In this document: positions 45,520 through 54,683 of the stretch, in pieces
Layout of the letters: every line of letters starts with the position of its first letter
Position numbering within the stretch: the first letter of the stretch is position 1
Source: JAJAZB01 sp964244295
GTDB taxonomy: Bacteria; Bacteroidota; Bacteroidia; Cytophagales; Spirosomataceae
DNA length: 64,000 bases
Reading direction: 5' to 3'
Assembly: GCA_964244295.1 (NCBI GenBank)
Contig: CAXTIG010000001.1
Span: 62,001 to 126,000 of the forward strand
Position numbers and translations under genes: made by a program
Notes under the pieces: model-generated
Databases searched by the model: none
What the model saw: the letters and a program-made list of their open reading frames with translations, nothing else
What the model was told of the DNA's origin: nothing

Positions 45520-45601
45520 GTTGACAACGTTTAGAACGTTGTCAACACTCGAAATTCAATCCCTTTCCACCGCCGGAACGCCGTGAAGATGGCGTTCCGG
45601 C
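45520..45601. repeat. Two consecutive hairpins between adaptor and ATPase genes
   Basis: GTTGACAACGTT (45520-45531) pairs perfectly with 45535-45546 across a 3-bp loop. GCCGGAACGCC (45572-45582) pairs perfectly with 45591-45601 across an 8-bp loop and is followed by seven A residues. Both are inside the 118-bp gap of an operon. Confidence 0.85.
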
Positions 45602-45628
45602 AAAAAAACTCCTTTCACTTACCTCCAA

Positions 45629-46306
45629 ATGATCAAGACAACCAACCTCCAGAAGCTTTTCGCCACCGAAGAAGTGGAAACCACCGCCCTCAACGGCATC
45701 AACATGGATGTGAACGACGGCGAGTTCGTGGCCATCATGGGGCCATCCGGTTGCGGAAAATCCACCCTGCTCAACATCATTGGCCTGCTCGACAACCCCT
45801 CCGATGGCGACTACCATTTTTACGGCACCGAAGTGGCCCGAATGAGCGAGCGGCAACGGGCCCAGTTGCGCAAGGGCAGCATCGGCTTCGTGTTCCAGAG
45901 TTTCAACCTGATCGACGAACTGACCGTGTACGAAAACGTGGAGCTTCCCCTGCTGTACCTGAAAGTACCCGCTGCCGACCGGAAAACCCGCGTGGAAGTG
46001 GCGCTGACGCGAATGAACATCATGCACCGGCGGAATCACTTCCCGCAGCAACTTTCGGGTGGGCAGCAGCAGCGCGTGGCCATTGCCCGTGCCGTGGTCG
46101 CCAAACCCAAATTGATTCTGGCCGATGAACCGACCGGAAACCTCGACTCGACCAACGGCGAGGAAGTGATGAAACTCCTCGGTGAACTCAACGAGGAAGG
46201 CACGACCATCATCATGGTGACGCACTCGCCCTACGACGCCGGTTTCGCCCACCGAATCGTCAACCTGTTCGATGGCAAAGTGGTAACGGAGAATTTTCAC
46301 GTCTAG
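45629..46306 (+). CDS. ABC transporter ATP-binding protein (LolD/MacB-like)
   Basis: The 225-residue ATPase has Walker A Gly-Pro-Ser-Gly-Cys-Gly-Lys-Ser, signature Leu-Ser-Gly-Gly-Gln-Gln-Gln-Arg, Walker B Leu-Ile-Leu-Ala-Asp-Glu-Pro-Thr-Gly-Asn-Leu-Asp and switch His in Val-Thr-His-Ser. The Gly-Asn-Leu-Asp after Walker B is characteristic of the LolD/MacB/FtsE class. It is the only ATPase next to the six permeases in this region and probably serves more than one of them (inference). Confidence 0.95.
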   Translation: MIKTTNLQKLFATEEVETTALNGINMDVNDGEFVAIMGPSGCGKSTLLNIIGLLDNPSDGDYHFYGTEVARMSERQRAQLRKGSIGFVFQSFNLIDELTVYENVELPLLYLKVPAADRKTRVEVALTRMNIMHRRNHFPQQLSGGQQQRVAIARAVVAKPKLILADEPTGNLDSTNGEEVMKLLGELNEEGTTIIMVTHSPYDAGFAHRIVNLFDGKVVTENFHV

Positions 46307-46310
46307 GTAG

Positions 46311-46330
46311 CCCCCGGCTAAAGCCGGGGG
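46311..46330. repeat. CCCCCGGCTAAAGCC-type palindrome in operon
   Basis: A 9-bp perfect palindrome (CCCCCGGCT-AA-AGCCGGGGG) starts 5 bp after the ATPase stop. A second related segment, ACGGGCTAAAGTCCGGGG, lies at about 46361-46378, before the permease start. Both occupy the 81-bp gap within the operon. Confidence 0.75.
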
Positions 46331-46387
46331 GGGATCCGTTTCTTCAACGCTAAAATACCCACGGGCTAAAGTCCGGGGTTACCCGTC

Positions 46388-48751
46388 ATGCTACGCAACT
46401 ACCTTAAAATCGCCTGGCGCAACCTCCGCAGCGGCGGCTGGTATTCGCTCCTCAACATCGGTGGGCTGGCCGTGGTGCTGGCCGTCAGCGTGTTACTGCT
46501 GTGGTGGATTAAAGACGAACTGAGCTACGACCGCTTCCACGCCGATGCCGACCGGATTTACCGCATCAATTCCCACTTCGGGAAAGGCGAGGACGAACGT
46601 ACCTGGACGGGTAGCCCCGCACCCATCGCCGTGGCGGCCAAAAGCCAGGTGCCGGGCGTGGAAAACGTGGTTCGGATTGCCGGGCAGTACGATTTTCGGA
46701 CGTTCCGCGTCGAGGGGAAAACATTCGCCGAAAAAGCCCAGGAACTGGCCTACGCCGACGAAAATTTCCTCGACGTATTCAGCGGCTTTCGAGTGCTGTA
46801 CGGCAATCCGGCCCGGCCTTTCCCCACGCCCAACTCGGTCGTGCTCACCGAAAAGATGGCCGAAAAACTATTCGGAACGGCCAACGCCTTCGGCAAGATC
46901 GTGGTGGGCGTCGACAGCAGCCGCACCTTCACCGTTGGCGCCGTGCTGGCCGATGCGCCCGACAATTCGTCCCTCAAGTTTGGAATGTACTTTCCGATGG
47001 GGCTGGCGAAACGCTCGTTTGGCGGCAATGGCGACTGGAAAGTGATGGACGAAGATTGGGGAAACTATTATTTCAGTACCTACCTCAAGCTCAACCCTAA
47101 CACCGACCCAGCTACGGTGGGCCAGAAACTGACTCAAATTCAGGCCATCGCCCGGAAAAACGAGGCCGGCTCGGATTACCGCCTTCAGGCGCTTACCCAG
47201 TCGCACCTCCACGCGCCCGACGGAAAAAATTCGGGCCTTCAACAAGTTCAGATTTTGGGCGCGGTCGCGCTGCTTCTCCTCAGCATCGGCTGCATCAACT
47301 ACGTCAACCTCACCACGGCCCGCGCCACGCGTCGGGCCAAAGAAGTGGGTATTCGGAAAGTGGTCGGAGCCGAATCGCGGCACCTGACGGGGCAGTTGCT
47401 GGTGGAATCACTGCTCACGCTGGGCCTGTCGCTGGTGCTGGCGATTGGACTGATTCAGGGTTTATTGCCATTCTACCGAAACTTAACGGGTAAACTGGGC
47501 CAGTTTTCCCTCCTCGACCCGCAGGCTTGGGCGGTGTTGCTGGGCACCCTCACACTCACATTCCTGCTGGCGGGAATCTACCCGGCCCTGATGGTGGCGG
47601 CGTTCAACCCGATCCGGGCGCTGCGGGGACGTCGAACCCAATCGGGCAATGCCGGGCTGCGCCGGTCGCTGGTGGTTACCCAGTTTGCGCTGGCGACGGC
47701 CCTGATCATCGGCACCATCGTGATTGGCAGCCAACTCCGGTTTATCCGCGAACGCGACCCCGGTTTTAGTCGGGAACACGTTTTTTCCTTTAACGGCGGT
47801 CGGTTTACCCAACAGTTCAAGCGGGCACTCGACAACGAAGTGAGCGTACTGAGCGTAACCACGGCGACCAGCAATCCGGTGGGCTTTGGTAACAGTACCG
47901 GCGATACCGACTGGGACGGAAAAGCCCCGAACCGGATGTTTTTCATCACCCAACTGGGCGTGGACAAAGACTTCATCCCCAACTTTAAAATGAAGTTGGT
48001 AGCCGGACAAAATTTCGACGGCACGAAAGCCGACTCGGCCCACGTCATTCTGAACGAAACGGCCATCAAACAAGCGGGTATTCAGAATCCCATCGGCAAA
48101 CGATTCAAACTTCACCAGACCGACGCCACCATCATCGGTGTGTTGAAAGATTTTAATTTTGAGTCCGTTCGTACCCCCGTCGGCCCGCTGATTCTCTTCA
48201 GCTACCCGGAGTACAATGGAGTGGTTCAGGTTCGGACAACGGGGCAATTCGCCCCGGCGGCCCTGGCTGTGGCCGGGCGACTCTGGAAGCAGTATTCCCC
48301 GGAACACCCCTTTGAATACTCGTTTCTTGACGAAACTTACAACCGGCAGTACCGGGCCGAACAGCAAACTGGTCAGCTTTTCAACTTCTTCGCGGGCGTG
48401 GCCATTCTGGTTTCCTGCCTGGGTTTGTTGGGGTTAGCGGCCTTCACTGCCGAGCAACGCACGAAAGAAATCGGGGTACGGAAGGTGTTGGGAGCCAGCG
48501 TATTCAGCATCGTGGCGCTGCTCTCGAAAGATTTTCTGAAACTGGTCGCCGTTGCCATCGTGATTGCCTCGCCGCTGGCCTGGTGGGCAATGACGAAGTG
48601 GCTGGAGAATTTTGCCTACAAAATCAGCATCGGCTGGTGGGTATTTGCCTTGTCGGGGCTGCTGGCGGTGGGCATTGCGCTGCTGACGGTGAGCTTTCAG
48701 AGCATCCGGGCGGCGCTGATGAATCCGGTGAAGAGTTTAAGGGCGGAGTGA
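46388..48751 (+). CDS. MacB/FtsX-like ABC permease (1)
   Basis: The 787-residue permease starts Leu-Arg-Asn-Tyr-Leu-Lys-Ile-Ala-Trp, with a first membrane helix at about 21-43 and a MacB periplasmic core to about 275. Three helices with an FtsX domain follow (Arg-Arg-Ala-Lys-Glu-Val-Gly-Ile-Arg-Lys-Val near 318), then a second periplasmic core and a second FtsX domain (Gln-Arg-Thr-Lys-Glu-Ile-Gly-Val-Arg-Lys-Val near 695). It ends Asn-Pro-Val-Lys-Ser-Leu-Arg-Ala-Glu. MacB-type transporters drive export by mechanotransmission. It is the third gene of the sigma-54-type operon. Confidence 0.93.
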   Translation: MLRNYLKIAWRNLRSGGWYSLLNIGGLAVVLAVSVLLLWWIKDELSYDRFHADADRIYRINSHFGKGEDERTWTGSPAPIAVAAKSQVPGVENVVRIAGQYDFRTFRVEGKTFAEKAQELAYADENFLDVFSGFRVLYGNPARPFPTPNSVVLTEKMAEKLFGTANAFGKIVVGVDSSRTFTVGAVLADAPDNSSLKFGMYFPMGLAKRSFGGNGDWKVMDEDWGNYYFSTYLKLNPNTDPATVGQKLTQIQAIARKNEAGSDYRLQALTQSHLHAPDGKNSGLQQVQILGAVALLLLSIGCINYVNLTTARATRRAKEVGIRKVVGAESRHLTGQLLVESLLTLGLSLVLAIGLIQGLLPFYRNLTGKLGQFSLLDPQAWAVLLGTLTLTFLLAGIYPALMVAAFNPIRALRGRRTQSGNAGLRRSLVVTQFALATALIIGTIVIGSQLRFIRERDPGFSREHVFSFNGGRFTQQFKRALDNEVSVLSVTTATSNPVGFGNSTGDTDWDGKAPNRMFFITQLGVDKDFIPNFKMKLVAGQNFDGTKADSAHVILNETAIKQAGIQNPIGKRFKLHQTDATIIGVLKDFNFESVRTPVGPLILFSYPEYNGVVQVRTTGQFAPAALAVAGRLWKQYSPEHPFEYSFLDETYNRQYRAEQQTGQLFNFFAGVAILVSCLGLLGLAAFTAEQRTKEIGVRKVLGASVFSIVALLSKDFLKLVAVAIVIASPLAWWAMTKWLENFAYKISIGWWVFALSGLLAVGIALLTVSFQSIRAALMNPVKSLRAE

Positions 48752-48778
48752 TCTAAGATGGGAATGAAGGTATTTCAG

Positions 48779-49261
48779 CTATTTGAAAAGGTACTCCAGA
48801 TTTATTTCCATCCCAGTCACCGGCGATTTCATAACACCAGCCGACCAGGTTTGAATAGACCCATCCGGTAGAATTGCCTGAATAATGCGAATGGTTGGAA
48901 TAATAAGCCAAACTACTTGAACACCCGCTGGAAAATACTGCTTCAGGGCCTTATCAGTCGCATCCGTCACGGCTTGCTTGGGCGATAGCACCTCGACGGC
49001 GATGATGGGTGCCTGGGTGTAGTAAATAATGTCGTAGAACCAGTCGGAAGGAAGATTTTTATACACGGAAACATCGGGCTTGCATTTGCCCGTCGAAAGC
49101 TCCAGTTCAAGCTCCGGGAAAACATCGTATTCATCATCGTATCTGTCCAACGCTACGCCGATGCGGTTAATGATGCGGGAATGATTCAACGACCGCTGCG
49201 GCGGACCGATTATGTCTTCGGACTGATAGGTTTCAATTAAATCGAATGCGGTCGTATCCAT
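48779..49261 (-). CDS. Uma2-family PD-(D/E)XK protein (1)
   Basis: The ATG at 49261 is preferred over one 7 codons upstream, because the upstream codons fall in a 26-bp block conserved in the two other copies and containing a promoter-like TAGTTTTG on this strand. The 160-residue protein has the family core: Lys-Pro-Asp-Val-Ser-Val (Asp63), Ala-Val-Glu-Val-Leu-Ser-Pro (Glu90), Lys104 and Lys107, then Gly-Val-Gln-Val-Val-Trp-Leu. Uma2 proteins have a restriction-nuclease-like fold but no established function. It is convergent with permease 1 (27-bp gap) and divergent from permease 2 (38 bp). Confidence 0.85.
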   Translation of the reverse strand: MDTTAFDLIETYQSEDIIGPPQRSLNHSRIINRIGVALDRYDDEYDVFPELELELSTGKCKPDVSVYKNLPSDWFYDIIYYTQAPIIAVEVLSPKQAVTDATDKALKQYFPAGVQVVWLIIPTIRIIQAILPDGSIQTWSAGVMKSPVTGMEINLEYLFK

Positions 49262-49279
49262 CGCGTTATGAAGTTTCCC

Positions 49280-49287
49280 CAAAACTA
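49280..49287 (-). promoter_or_regulatory. -7-like box in conserved Uma2/permease spacer (1)
   Basis: On the minus strand TAGTTTTG matches the Bacteroidota -7 consensus TAnnTTTG and lies about 19 bp before the Uma2 start. It is part of the block at 49271-49296 that recurs at 52213-52238 and 55170-55194. Confidence 0.5.
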
Positions 49288-49299
49288 ACCGAATTTACT

Positions 49300-51726
49300 G
49301 TGCTCCGCAACTACCTCAAAATCGCCGCCCGCCACCTGCTGCGGGACCGCACGTTTTCGCTGCTGAACTTCGTCGGCCTTGCCGTCGGCATCGCGACGTT
49401 TCTGCTGATTTTCGAGTTCATCGCCTCGGAGTGGTCGGCCAACCGGTTCCACCGTCATTACAATCACCTGTACCGTGCCGCCGTAACCCACGGTCCGAAC
49501 CCAACCGAGTACCACCTGCCGCCGAGTGTCGGAAAGGTGATCAAGGAACGCTTCGCTGGCACGTTGGGCGTGGTTAGAGTGGCTGACCAAATTGGGCAAG
49601 GCGTCTTGACGACCACTGGCCCTGACCCTAGAGTATTTAGCGAAGGTAGCGTCGTGTTTGCGGACGGTGATTTTTTCCGTTCGTTCAGCTTTCCTCTCCT
49701 GGCGGGGGCGAATACCATCGACCAGCCCCAAACGCTGGCACTCTCGGCTACGTTGGCCCGGAAGCTGTTCGACGCGGCCAATCCCATCGGGCAGGTGCTG
49801 ACCGTCAGCAATCAGTTCGGCAACACGCCCTACACGGTCACGGGTGTTTTCGCCGACCCACCCGGTAACTCCGATATTCAGGCACAGGTCGTTCTGTCGC
49901 TGGCAACGCTCAACAGCGCGGCCAATCGCAGTGGAAATGACTGGGCTGATCCGAACTCGGAACAAAGCGGCGGGTTTTGCGCGCTTTACCTCCACCTCGA
50001 CAAGCGCACCAATGCCGAAGTCCTGGCGAAGCAGGTAACGGCGTTTTATCATAAACTCGACCCCAGCACCCGCGATCAATCCCTCCAGTTACAGCCCTTC
50101 GCCGAACTCCACCTTGCTCCCTCATTCACCTACCCCTTACAGACCTTCGGTAGCCTGCCGCTGGTGGCCTCGCTGGCGGGCGTGGCGCTGCTGATTCTGG
50201 TCATTGCCTGGGTCAACTACGTCAATCTTTCGACGGCCCAGTCGATTCGCAAGGCGAAAGAGGTAGGCGTGCGAAAAGTCGTCGGGGCGCGGACGGGGCA
50301 ATTAATGGGCCAGTTTTTGACCGAAACGCTGTTGCTCAGCGCGGGCGGCGTGCTAGGGGGCCTGTTGCTGGCGGTAGCCTTGCAGGGCCTGTTCAACGAA
50401 TTCGTCGGGAAACCGCTCTCGATAGCCGTGTTGCGCCAATCGAAATTTTGGTTGGGAATCGTCGGCGTCATCGGGCTGACGGCGCTCGCTTCGGGCGGGT
50501 ACGTGGCGCTGGTGCTAAGTTCGTTCAATCCCATCACGGCCTTGCGGAATCAGTTTTCGAGGGCAAAAAAAGGCGGCTTTTCCCTCCGGCAGGGGCTGGT
50601 CGTGTTTCAGTTCGGCATTTCGGTGTTGTTCATCGTCGCCACATTGGTCATGTTTCGGCAACTCCAGTACATGCAAAAAAGCCCCCTGGGGCTAAACCTC
50701 AGTCAACTGCTCGTGCTGGCTGGGCCGACCGTCGCCACCGACGAGCAAGGCGACCGCAACGCATCGTTCAAGCAGGAGTTGGCCCGCTTGCCCTTCGTGC
50801 AGAAAGTGGCGGCTTCCAACAATGTCCCCGGCCGGGGCTACAATTTCGGTGCGAATGGCATCACCCGGCCCAATCCCAGGCCCGGCGACGAAAAGAAAAC
50901 TTACTCGATGTTTATCGCCGACCAGAATTTCTTCGACGTGTACGAAATTAAACTCGCTCAGGGCCGTCGGTTCACCCAAGCCGAAGCCGACGCGAGTTGG
51001 AACAACGCCCCGAAGGTGATCGTCAACGAACGCGCCGCCCGCCAGTTGGGCTACGACCCGAAGGGCATCGTGGCCGGGCGGAAGCTGATGTGGGGCAAGG
51101 AATACGAAATCGTGGGCGTGGTGAAAGACTACCATCACCTCTCGATGCACCAGCCCATCGACCCGGTGATTTACCTACCCTCGGTGGGCTACTCGTACTT
51201 CACCATCCAGACCGACGTGCGCGACCTGCCCGCCAAACTGGCCCGGCTCGAAGTGCTCTACAAGCTAACGTTTCCGGGAAACCCCTTCGACTACTTTTTT
51301 GCCGACGCCGCCTACGACCGTCAATTCCGCACCGAGCGGCAGTTGGGACAGGTGTTCGTGGCAGCCTCGCTGGTGGCGATTCTGATTGCCTGCCTGGGAA
51401 TATTTGGGTTAGCCGCTTTTGCCGCCCAGCAACGGACGAAGGAAATTGGGGTGCGAAAAGTACTGGGCGCAAGCGTAGGCAGCATCGTCGCGCTGCTCTC
51501 GAAAGATTTTCTGAAACTGGTACTCGTGGCTATTCTGCTTGCCACGCCGCTGGCCTGGTACGTGATGCACCGCTGGTTGCAGGATTTTGCCTACCAAGTC
51601 GCGCTTGATTGGTGGATTTTCGCCCTGGCGGGTGGCCTGGCGGTGGGCATCGCCCTGCTGACGGTAAGTTTTCAGTCCGTCCGGGCTTCGCTGGTGAATC
51701 CGGTGAAGAGTCTACGAGCCGACTGA
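49300..51726 (+). CDS. MacB/FtsX-like ABC permease (2)
   Basis: The start is a GTG at 49300, which begins the family sequence Leu-Arg-Asn-Tyr-Leu-Lys-Ile; the longer ATG frame reads antisense to Uma2 (1). The 808-residue layout is the same as permease 1: helix near 20-45, periplasmic core, FtsX block with Lys-Ala-Lys-Glu-Val-Gly-Val-Arg-Lys-Val near 330, second core, second FtsX block near 715, end Asn-Pro-Val-Lys-Ser-Leu. No ATPase is adjacent. The stop codon abuts the stop codon of the next, opposed gene with no base between. Confidence 0.92.
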   Translation: MLRNYLKIAARHLLRDRTFSLLNFVGLAVGIATFLLIFEFIASEWSANRFHRHYNHLYRAAVTHGPNPTEYHLPPSVGKVIKERFAGTLGVVRVADQIGQGVLTTTGPDPRVFSEGSVVFADGDFFRSFSFPLLAGANTIDQPQTLALSATLARKLFDAANPIGQVLTVSNQFGNTPYTVTGVFADPPGNSDIQAQVVLSLATLNSAANRSGNDWADPNSEQSGGFCALYLHLDKRTNAEVLAKQVTAFYHKLDPSTRDQSLQLQPFAELHLAPSFTYPLQTFGSLPLVASLAGVALLILVIAWVNYVNLSTAQSIRKAKEVGVRKVVGARTGQLMGQFLTETLLLSAGGVLGGLLLAVALQGLFNEFVGKPLSIAVLRQSKFWLGIVGVIGLTALASGGYVALVLSSFNPITALRNQFSRAKKGGFSLRQGLVVFQFGISVLFIVATLVMFRQLQYMQKSPLGLNLSQLLVLAGPTVATDEQGDRNASFKQELARLPFVQKVAASNNVPGRGYNFGANGITRPNPRPGDEKKTYSMFIADQNFFDVYEIKLAQGRRFTQAEADASWNNAPKVIVNERAARQLGYDPKGIVAGRKLMWGKEYEIVGVVKDYHHLSMHQPIDPVIYLPSVGYSYFTIQTDVRDLPAKLARLEVLYKLTFPGNPFDYFFADAAYDRQFRTERQLGQVFVAASLVAILIACLGIFGLAAFAAQQRTKEIGVRKVLGASVGSIVALLSKDFLKLVLVAILLATPLAWYVMHRWLQDFAYQVALDWWIFALAGGLAVGIALLTVSFQSVRASLVNPVKSLRAD

Positions 51727-52203
51727 TTACCCTTCGAACACTTCGGCAAGAACCAGTTGAATGCCCGTCGCTGGGTCCACCACCATCCCATCGGTGAAGT
51801 TGATTCGCTGCCGATCGGGGAAAAAAATGGAGATGATTTGGATGGCTGGAAACACCATCCAAACGGTTTTGACCCCCGCCGGGAAGTGCTTTTTGTAAAC
51901 CCGGTCGATGAGGCTGGTCATGCTCTGTTCGGGCGAGAGAATTTCGATGGTCGTCAGCGGCACGTCTTGAACCACGATTTCATCTTCCATCCAGTTCCGG
52001 GGACGCTTCGGAAAAATACACAGGTCAGGCCGTGTTTTTCCCGAAGCAAACTCAAGGTCGAGTTCGGTGTAAATACTGTATTGACTCCGGTAAGACAAAT
52101 TGAGAAGAAACGCCAGATAGCTCTGCAACCCGGCATGATTGATACTGGACATTTTCTCGTCTCCGGTTTCAAGGTCGGTGAGTTCTTCCGTTTCGATTTC
52201 CAT
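51727..52203 (-). CDS. Uma2-family PD-(D/E)XK protein (2)
   Basis: The start is the ATG at 52203 (158 residues). Core residues are Arg-Pro-Asp-Leu-Cys (Asp60) and Thr-Ile-Glu-Ile-Leu-Ser-Pro (Glu87), followed by Lys-Lys-His-Phe-Pro-Ala-Gly-Val. It is clearly related to copy 1 but diverged through most of its length. Its stop directly abuts that of permease 2, and its start is 38 bp from permease 3, repeating the arrangement of copy 1. Confidence 0.85.
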   Translation of the reverse strand: MEIETEELTDLETGDEKMSSINHAGLQSYLAFLLNLSYRSQYSIYTELDLEFASGKTRPDLCIFPKRPRNWMEDEIVVQDVPLTTIEILSPEQSMTSLIDRVYKKHFPAGVKTVWMVFPAIQIISIFFPDRQRINFTDGMVVDPATGIQLVLAEVFEG

Positions 52204-52221
52204 AGCTCGACGAAGTTTCTC

Positions 52222-52229
52222 CAAAACTA
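52222..52229 (-). promoter_or_regulatory. -7-like box in conserved Uma2/permease spacer (2)
   Basis: The minus-strand TAGTTTTG is again about 19 bp before the Uma2 start, inside the second copy of the conserved block (52213-52238). Confidence 0.5.
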
Positions 52230-52241
52230 ACCGAATTTTCC

Positions 52242-54683
52242 GTGCTCCGCAACTACCTCAAAGTCGCCCTGCGCAACCTGGCCAAGCACCGGGTAAACAC
52301 GGCTATCAACATCGTGGGGCTGTCCATCGGCATGGCTTGTTGCCTGCTCATCGTGCTGTTCGTGGCCGATGAAAACAACTTCGACCGGCACTGGGCGGCG
52401 GGCGAACGCGTGTATCGTCTGGCGTTGGAGCGGAAATACCCCGACCGGGCCTCGAAGTACGCCACGATTCCCGCTTCGTACGCCGAGGCGGTGCGCAAGG
52501 AAATTCCGGGGGTGGAAGAGGCCGTGCGGGTGTTTAATTTCAACGGCGGCAACACGCCGACCTTGCTCAAGTACGGCGGCGAGGTTCACGAGGAACACGC
52601 CTTTCTGGCGGTCGATTCGAGTTTTTTCCGGGTCTTCCGGCTGCCCCTGCTGGCCGGTCAACCCGACCGGGTGCTGAACCGCCCCAACACGCTGGTACTC
52701 ACCGAAAGCACGGCGCGACGGCTTTTTGGGAAAACCAATCCCCTCGGCAAAACCATCGAACTGGTGCAGGGGCCAAAACTGGAAGTGACCGGCGTGTGCC
52801 AGGATGTACCGCGCAACTCCCACCTGACCTTCGATTTTCTGGCTTCCACGAAAGGGTTTCCCTTCGCCGAGGAAACCAATTTCATTAGTTTTTCGGCCCA
52901 CACCTACGTCTTGCTCCGTCCTGGTACCGCGCCGGAAGCGGTTCAAAATCGCCTTCCGGCCTTGGTGGAAAAATACGCCGCCGGGCCGGTGCAGCGCAAT
53001 TTTGGCGTGTCCTACCGGGAATACCTGCGGGCGGGCAACGGGTATTTTTACTTCCTCCAGCCCCTGCGTAGCATCCACCTCGACTCGCACCTCGAAGCCG
53101 AAATCCGCCCCAACGGCAGCCGTACGTTGGTGTACGTTTTTTCCATCATCGCCGCCTTCGTGCTACTGATTGCCTGCATCAATTTCATGAACCTCGCCAC
53201 GGCCCGCTCCGGCGAGCGGGCCAAAGAAGTGGGCATTCGCAAAACCCTCGGCTCGACCAAACGACAACTCGCCGGACAGTTTCTGACGGAATCGGTCTTG
53301 CAGAGCCTGGCCGGGTTTGTGGTGGCGTTGGGGTTGGTGCTGCTGGTCTTGCCCGCTTTCAATTCGGTTTCGGGGAAAGCCCTCAGCGCCGGGTTTTTCC
53401 TGAATGGCAACGTGTTTCCCTTGCTTCTGGAATTGGCAGTGGTGGTCGGGCTGTTTGCCGGGGCTTATCCGGCGGGGGTGTTGGCAGCCTTTGAACCGAT
53501 TCGGGTCTTGAAAGGCCGCTTCTCGTCCACCCGGCAGGGGCAGGGGTTGCGCAACGGGCTGGTGGTGTTCCAATTTTCGATTTCCATTTTGCTCATCATC
53601 AGCACGTTGGTGGTGTTTAGCCAGTTGAATTACATTCAATCAAAAGAACTGGGTTTTCAGAAAGAACACCTGGTGACGATTCAGAACGCCGGGTTTCTGG
53701 GTCCGAAAACGGAAGCTTTCAAGCGGGAACTGGAGGGAATTTCGGGAGTGAAGCAGGTGGGCAGCACCAGTTCCACACCGGGGACACCCAACTTTTTCGG
53801 CATGACCCTGCGCAAACCGGGTCAGAACGAAACCCTGACCGGGCGCGGTTCCGTCGTCGACGACCAGTACCTCCAGACGCTCGGCGTGACGATGGCCCAG
53901 GGACGGGCCTTTTCGCGGGATTTCAACGATTCGCTGTCCATCATTTTGAACGAAGAAGCCGTGCAGAAACTCGGTCTGACCGACCCGATTGGGAAGACTG
54001 TCTTCACGCCCGACCGATTCGGGCGACCCGGTACCGACGAAGTGGCCTTCACGGTAATTGGCGTAGTGAAAAACTTCCACTTCACGTCGCTGCACGAGCG
54101 CATCGCGCCCCTGTTTCTCATCAACGACCGCTGGTTTAACCGGCAGAACAATCAGCTGGTGCTGCGCATTCAGTCGCCCAACCCACAGGCGATTCTGACC
54201 CAAACCGGGAGAATCTGGAAAAGCTACTTGCCCGAACAGCCCTTCCGCTACTCCTTCCTCGATGCCGACTGGGGGGCGCTCTACCAATCGGAACAGGCTT
54301 CGCAACGGATTTTCGGGGTGTTTTCGTTGCTGGCTATTTTCATCGCCTGCATGGGCTTGCTGGGCCTGGCGATCTACATCATCCAGCAGCGGACCAAAGA
54401 AATCGGCGTTCGTAAAGTGCTGGGAGCGACGACCCTGAGCATCGTTTCGCTGCTCTCGAAAGATTTCCTGAAGTTGGTCCTGATTGCCCTCGTGCTGGCG
54501 AGTCCGCTGGCCTGGTGGGCGATGAACCGCTGGTTACAGGATTTCGCCTACCGCATCGCCATGCCCTGGTGGGCCTTTGCCGTGGCGGGGCTGCTGGCGG
54601 TGGCGATTGCGTTTCTGACGGTGAGTTACCAAAGCGTGAAAGCCGCGCGAATGAATCCGGTGAAGAGTTTAAGGGCGGAGTAG
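52242..54683 (+). CDS. MacB/FtsX-like ABC permease (3)
   Basis: This 813-residue permease starts at a GTG (52242) in the same position relative to the conserved spacer as permease 2. The two-core, two-FtsX layout is complete, with Arg-Ala-Lys-Glu-Val-Gly-Ile-Arg-Lys-Thr near 325 and Arg-Thr-Lys-Glu-Ile-Gly-Val-Arg-Lys-Val near 717. It ends Asn-Pro-Val-Lys-Ser-Leu-Arg-Ala-Glu. Its stop codon abuts that of Uma2 (3). Confidence 0.92.
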   Translation: MLRNYLKVALRNLAKHRVNTAINIVGLSIGMACCLLIVLFVADENNFDRHWAAGERVYRLALERKYPDRASKYATIPASYAEAVRKEIPGVEEAVRVFNFNGGNTPTLLKYGGEVHEEHAFLAVDSSFFRVFRLPLLAGQPDRVLNRPNTLVLTESTARRLFGKTNPLGKTIELVQGPKLEVTGVCQDVPRNSHLTFDFLASTKGFPFAEETNFISFSAHTYVLLRPGTAPEAVQNRLPALVEKYAAGPVQRNFGVSYREYLRAGNGYFYFLQPLRSIHLDSHLEAEIRPNGSRTLVYVFSIIAAFVLLIACINFMNLATARSGERAKEVGIRKTLGSTKRQLAGQFLTESVLQSLAGFVVALGLVLLVLPAFNSVSGKALSAGFFLNGNVFPLLLELAVVVGLFAGAYPAGVLAAFEPIRVLKGRFSSTRQGQGLRNGLVVFQFSISILLIISTLVVFSQLNYIQSKELGFQKEHLVTIQNAGFLGPKTEAFKRELEGISGVKQVGSTSSTPGTPNFFGMTLRKPGQNETLTGRGSVVDDQYLQTLGVTMAQGRAFSRDFNDSLSIILNEEAVQKLGLTDPIGKTVFTPDRFGRPGTDEVAFTVIGVVKNFHFTSLHERIAPLFLINDRWFNRQNNQLVLRIQSPNPQAILTQTGRIWKSYLPEQPFRYSFLDADWGALYQSEQASQRIFGVFSLLAIFIACMGLLGLAIYIIQQRTKEIGVRKVLGATTLSIVSLLSKDFLKLVLIALVLASPLAWWAMNRWLQDFAYRIAMPWWAFAVAGLLAVAIAFLTVSYQSVKAARMNPVKSLRAE

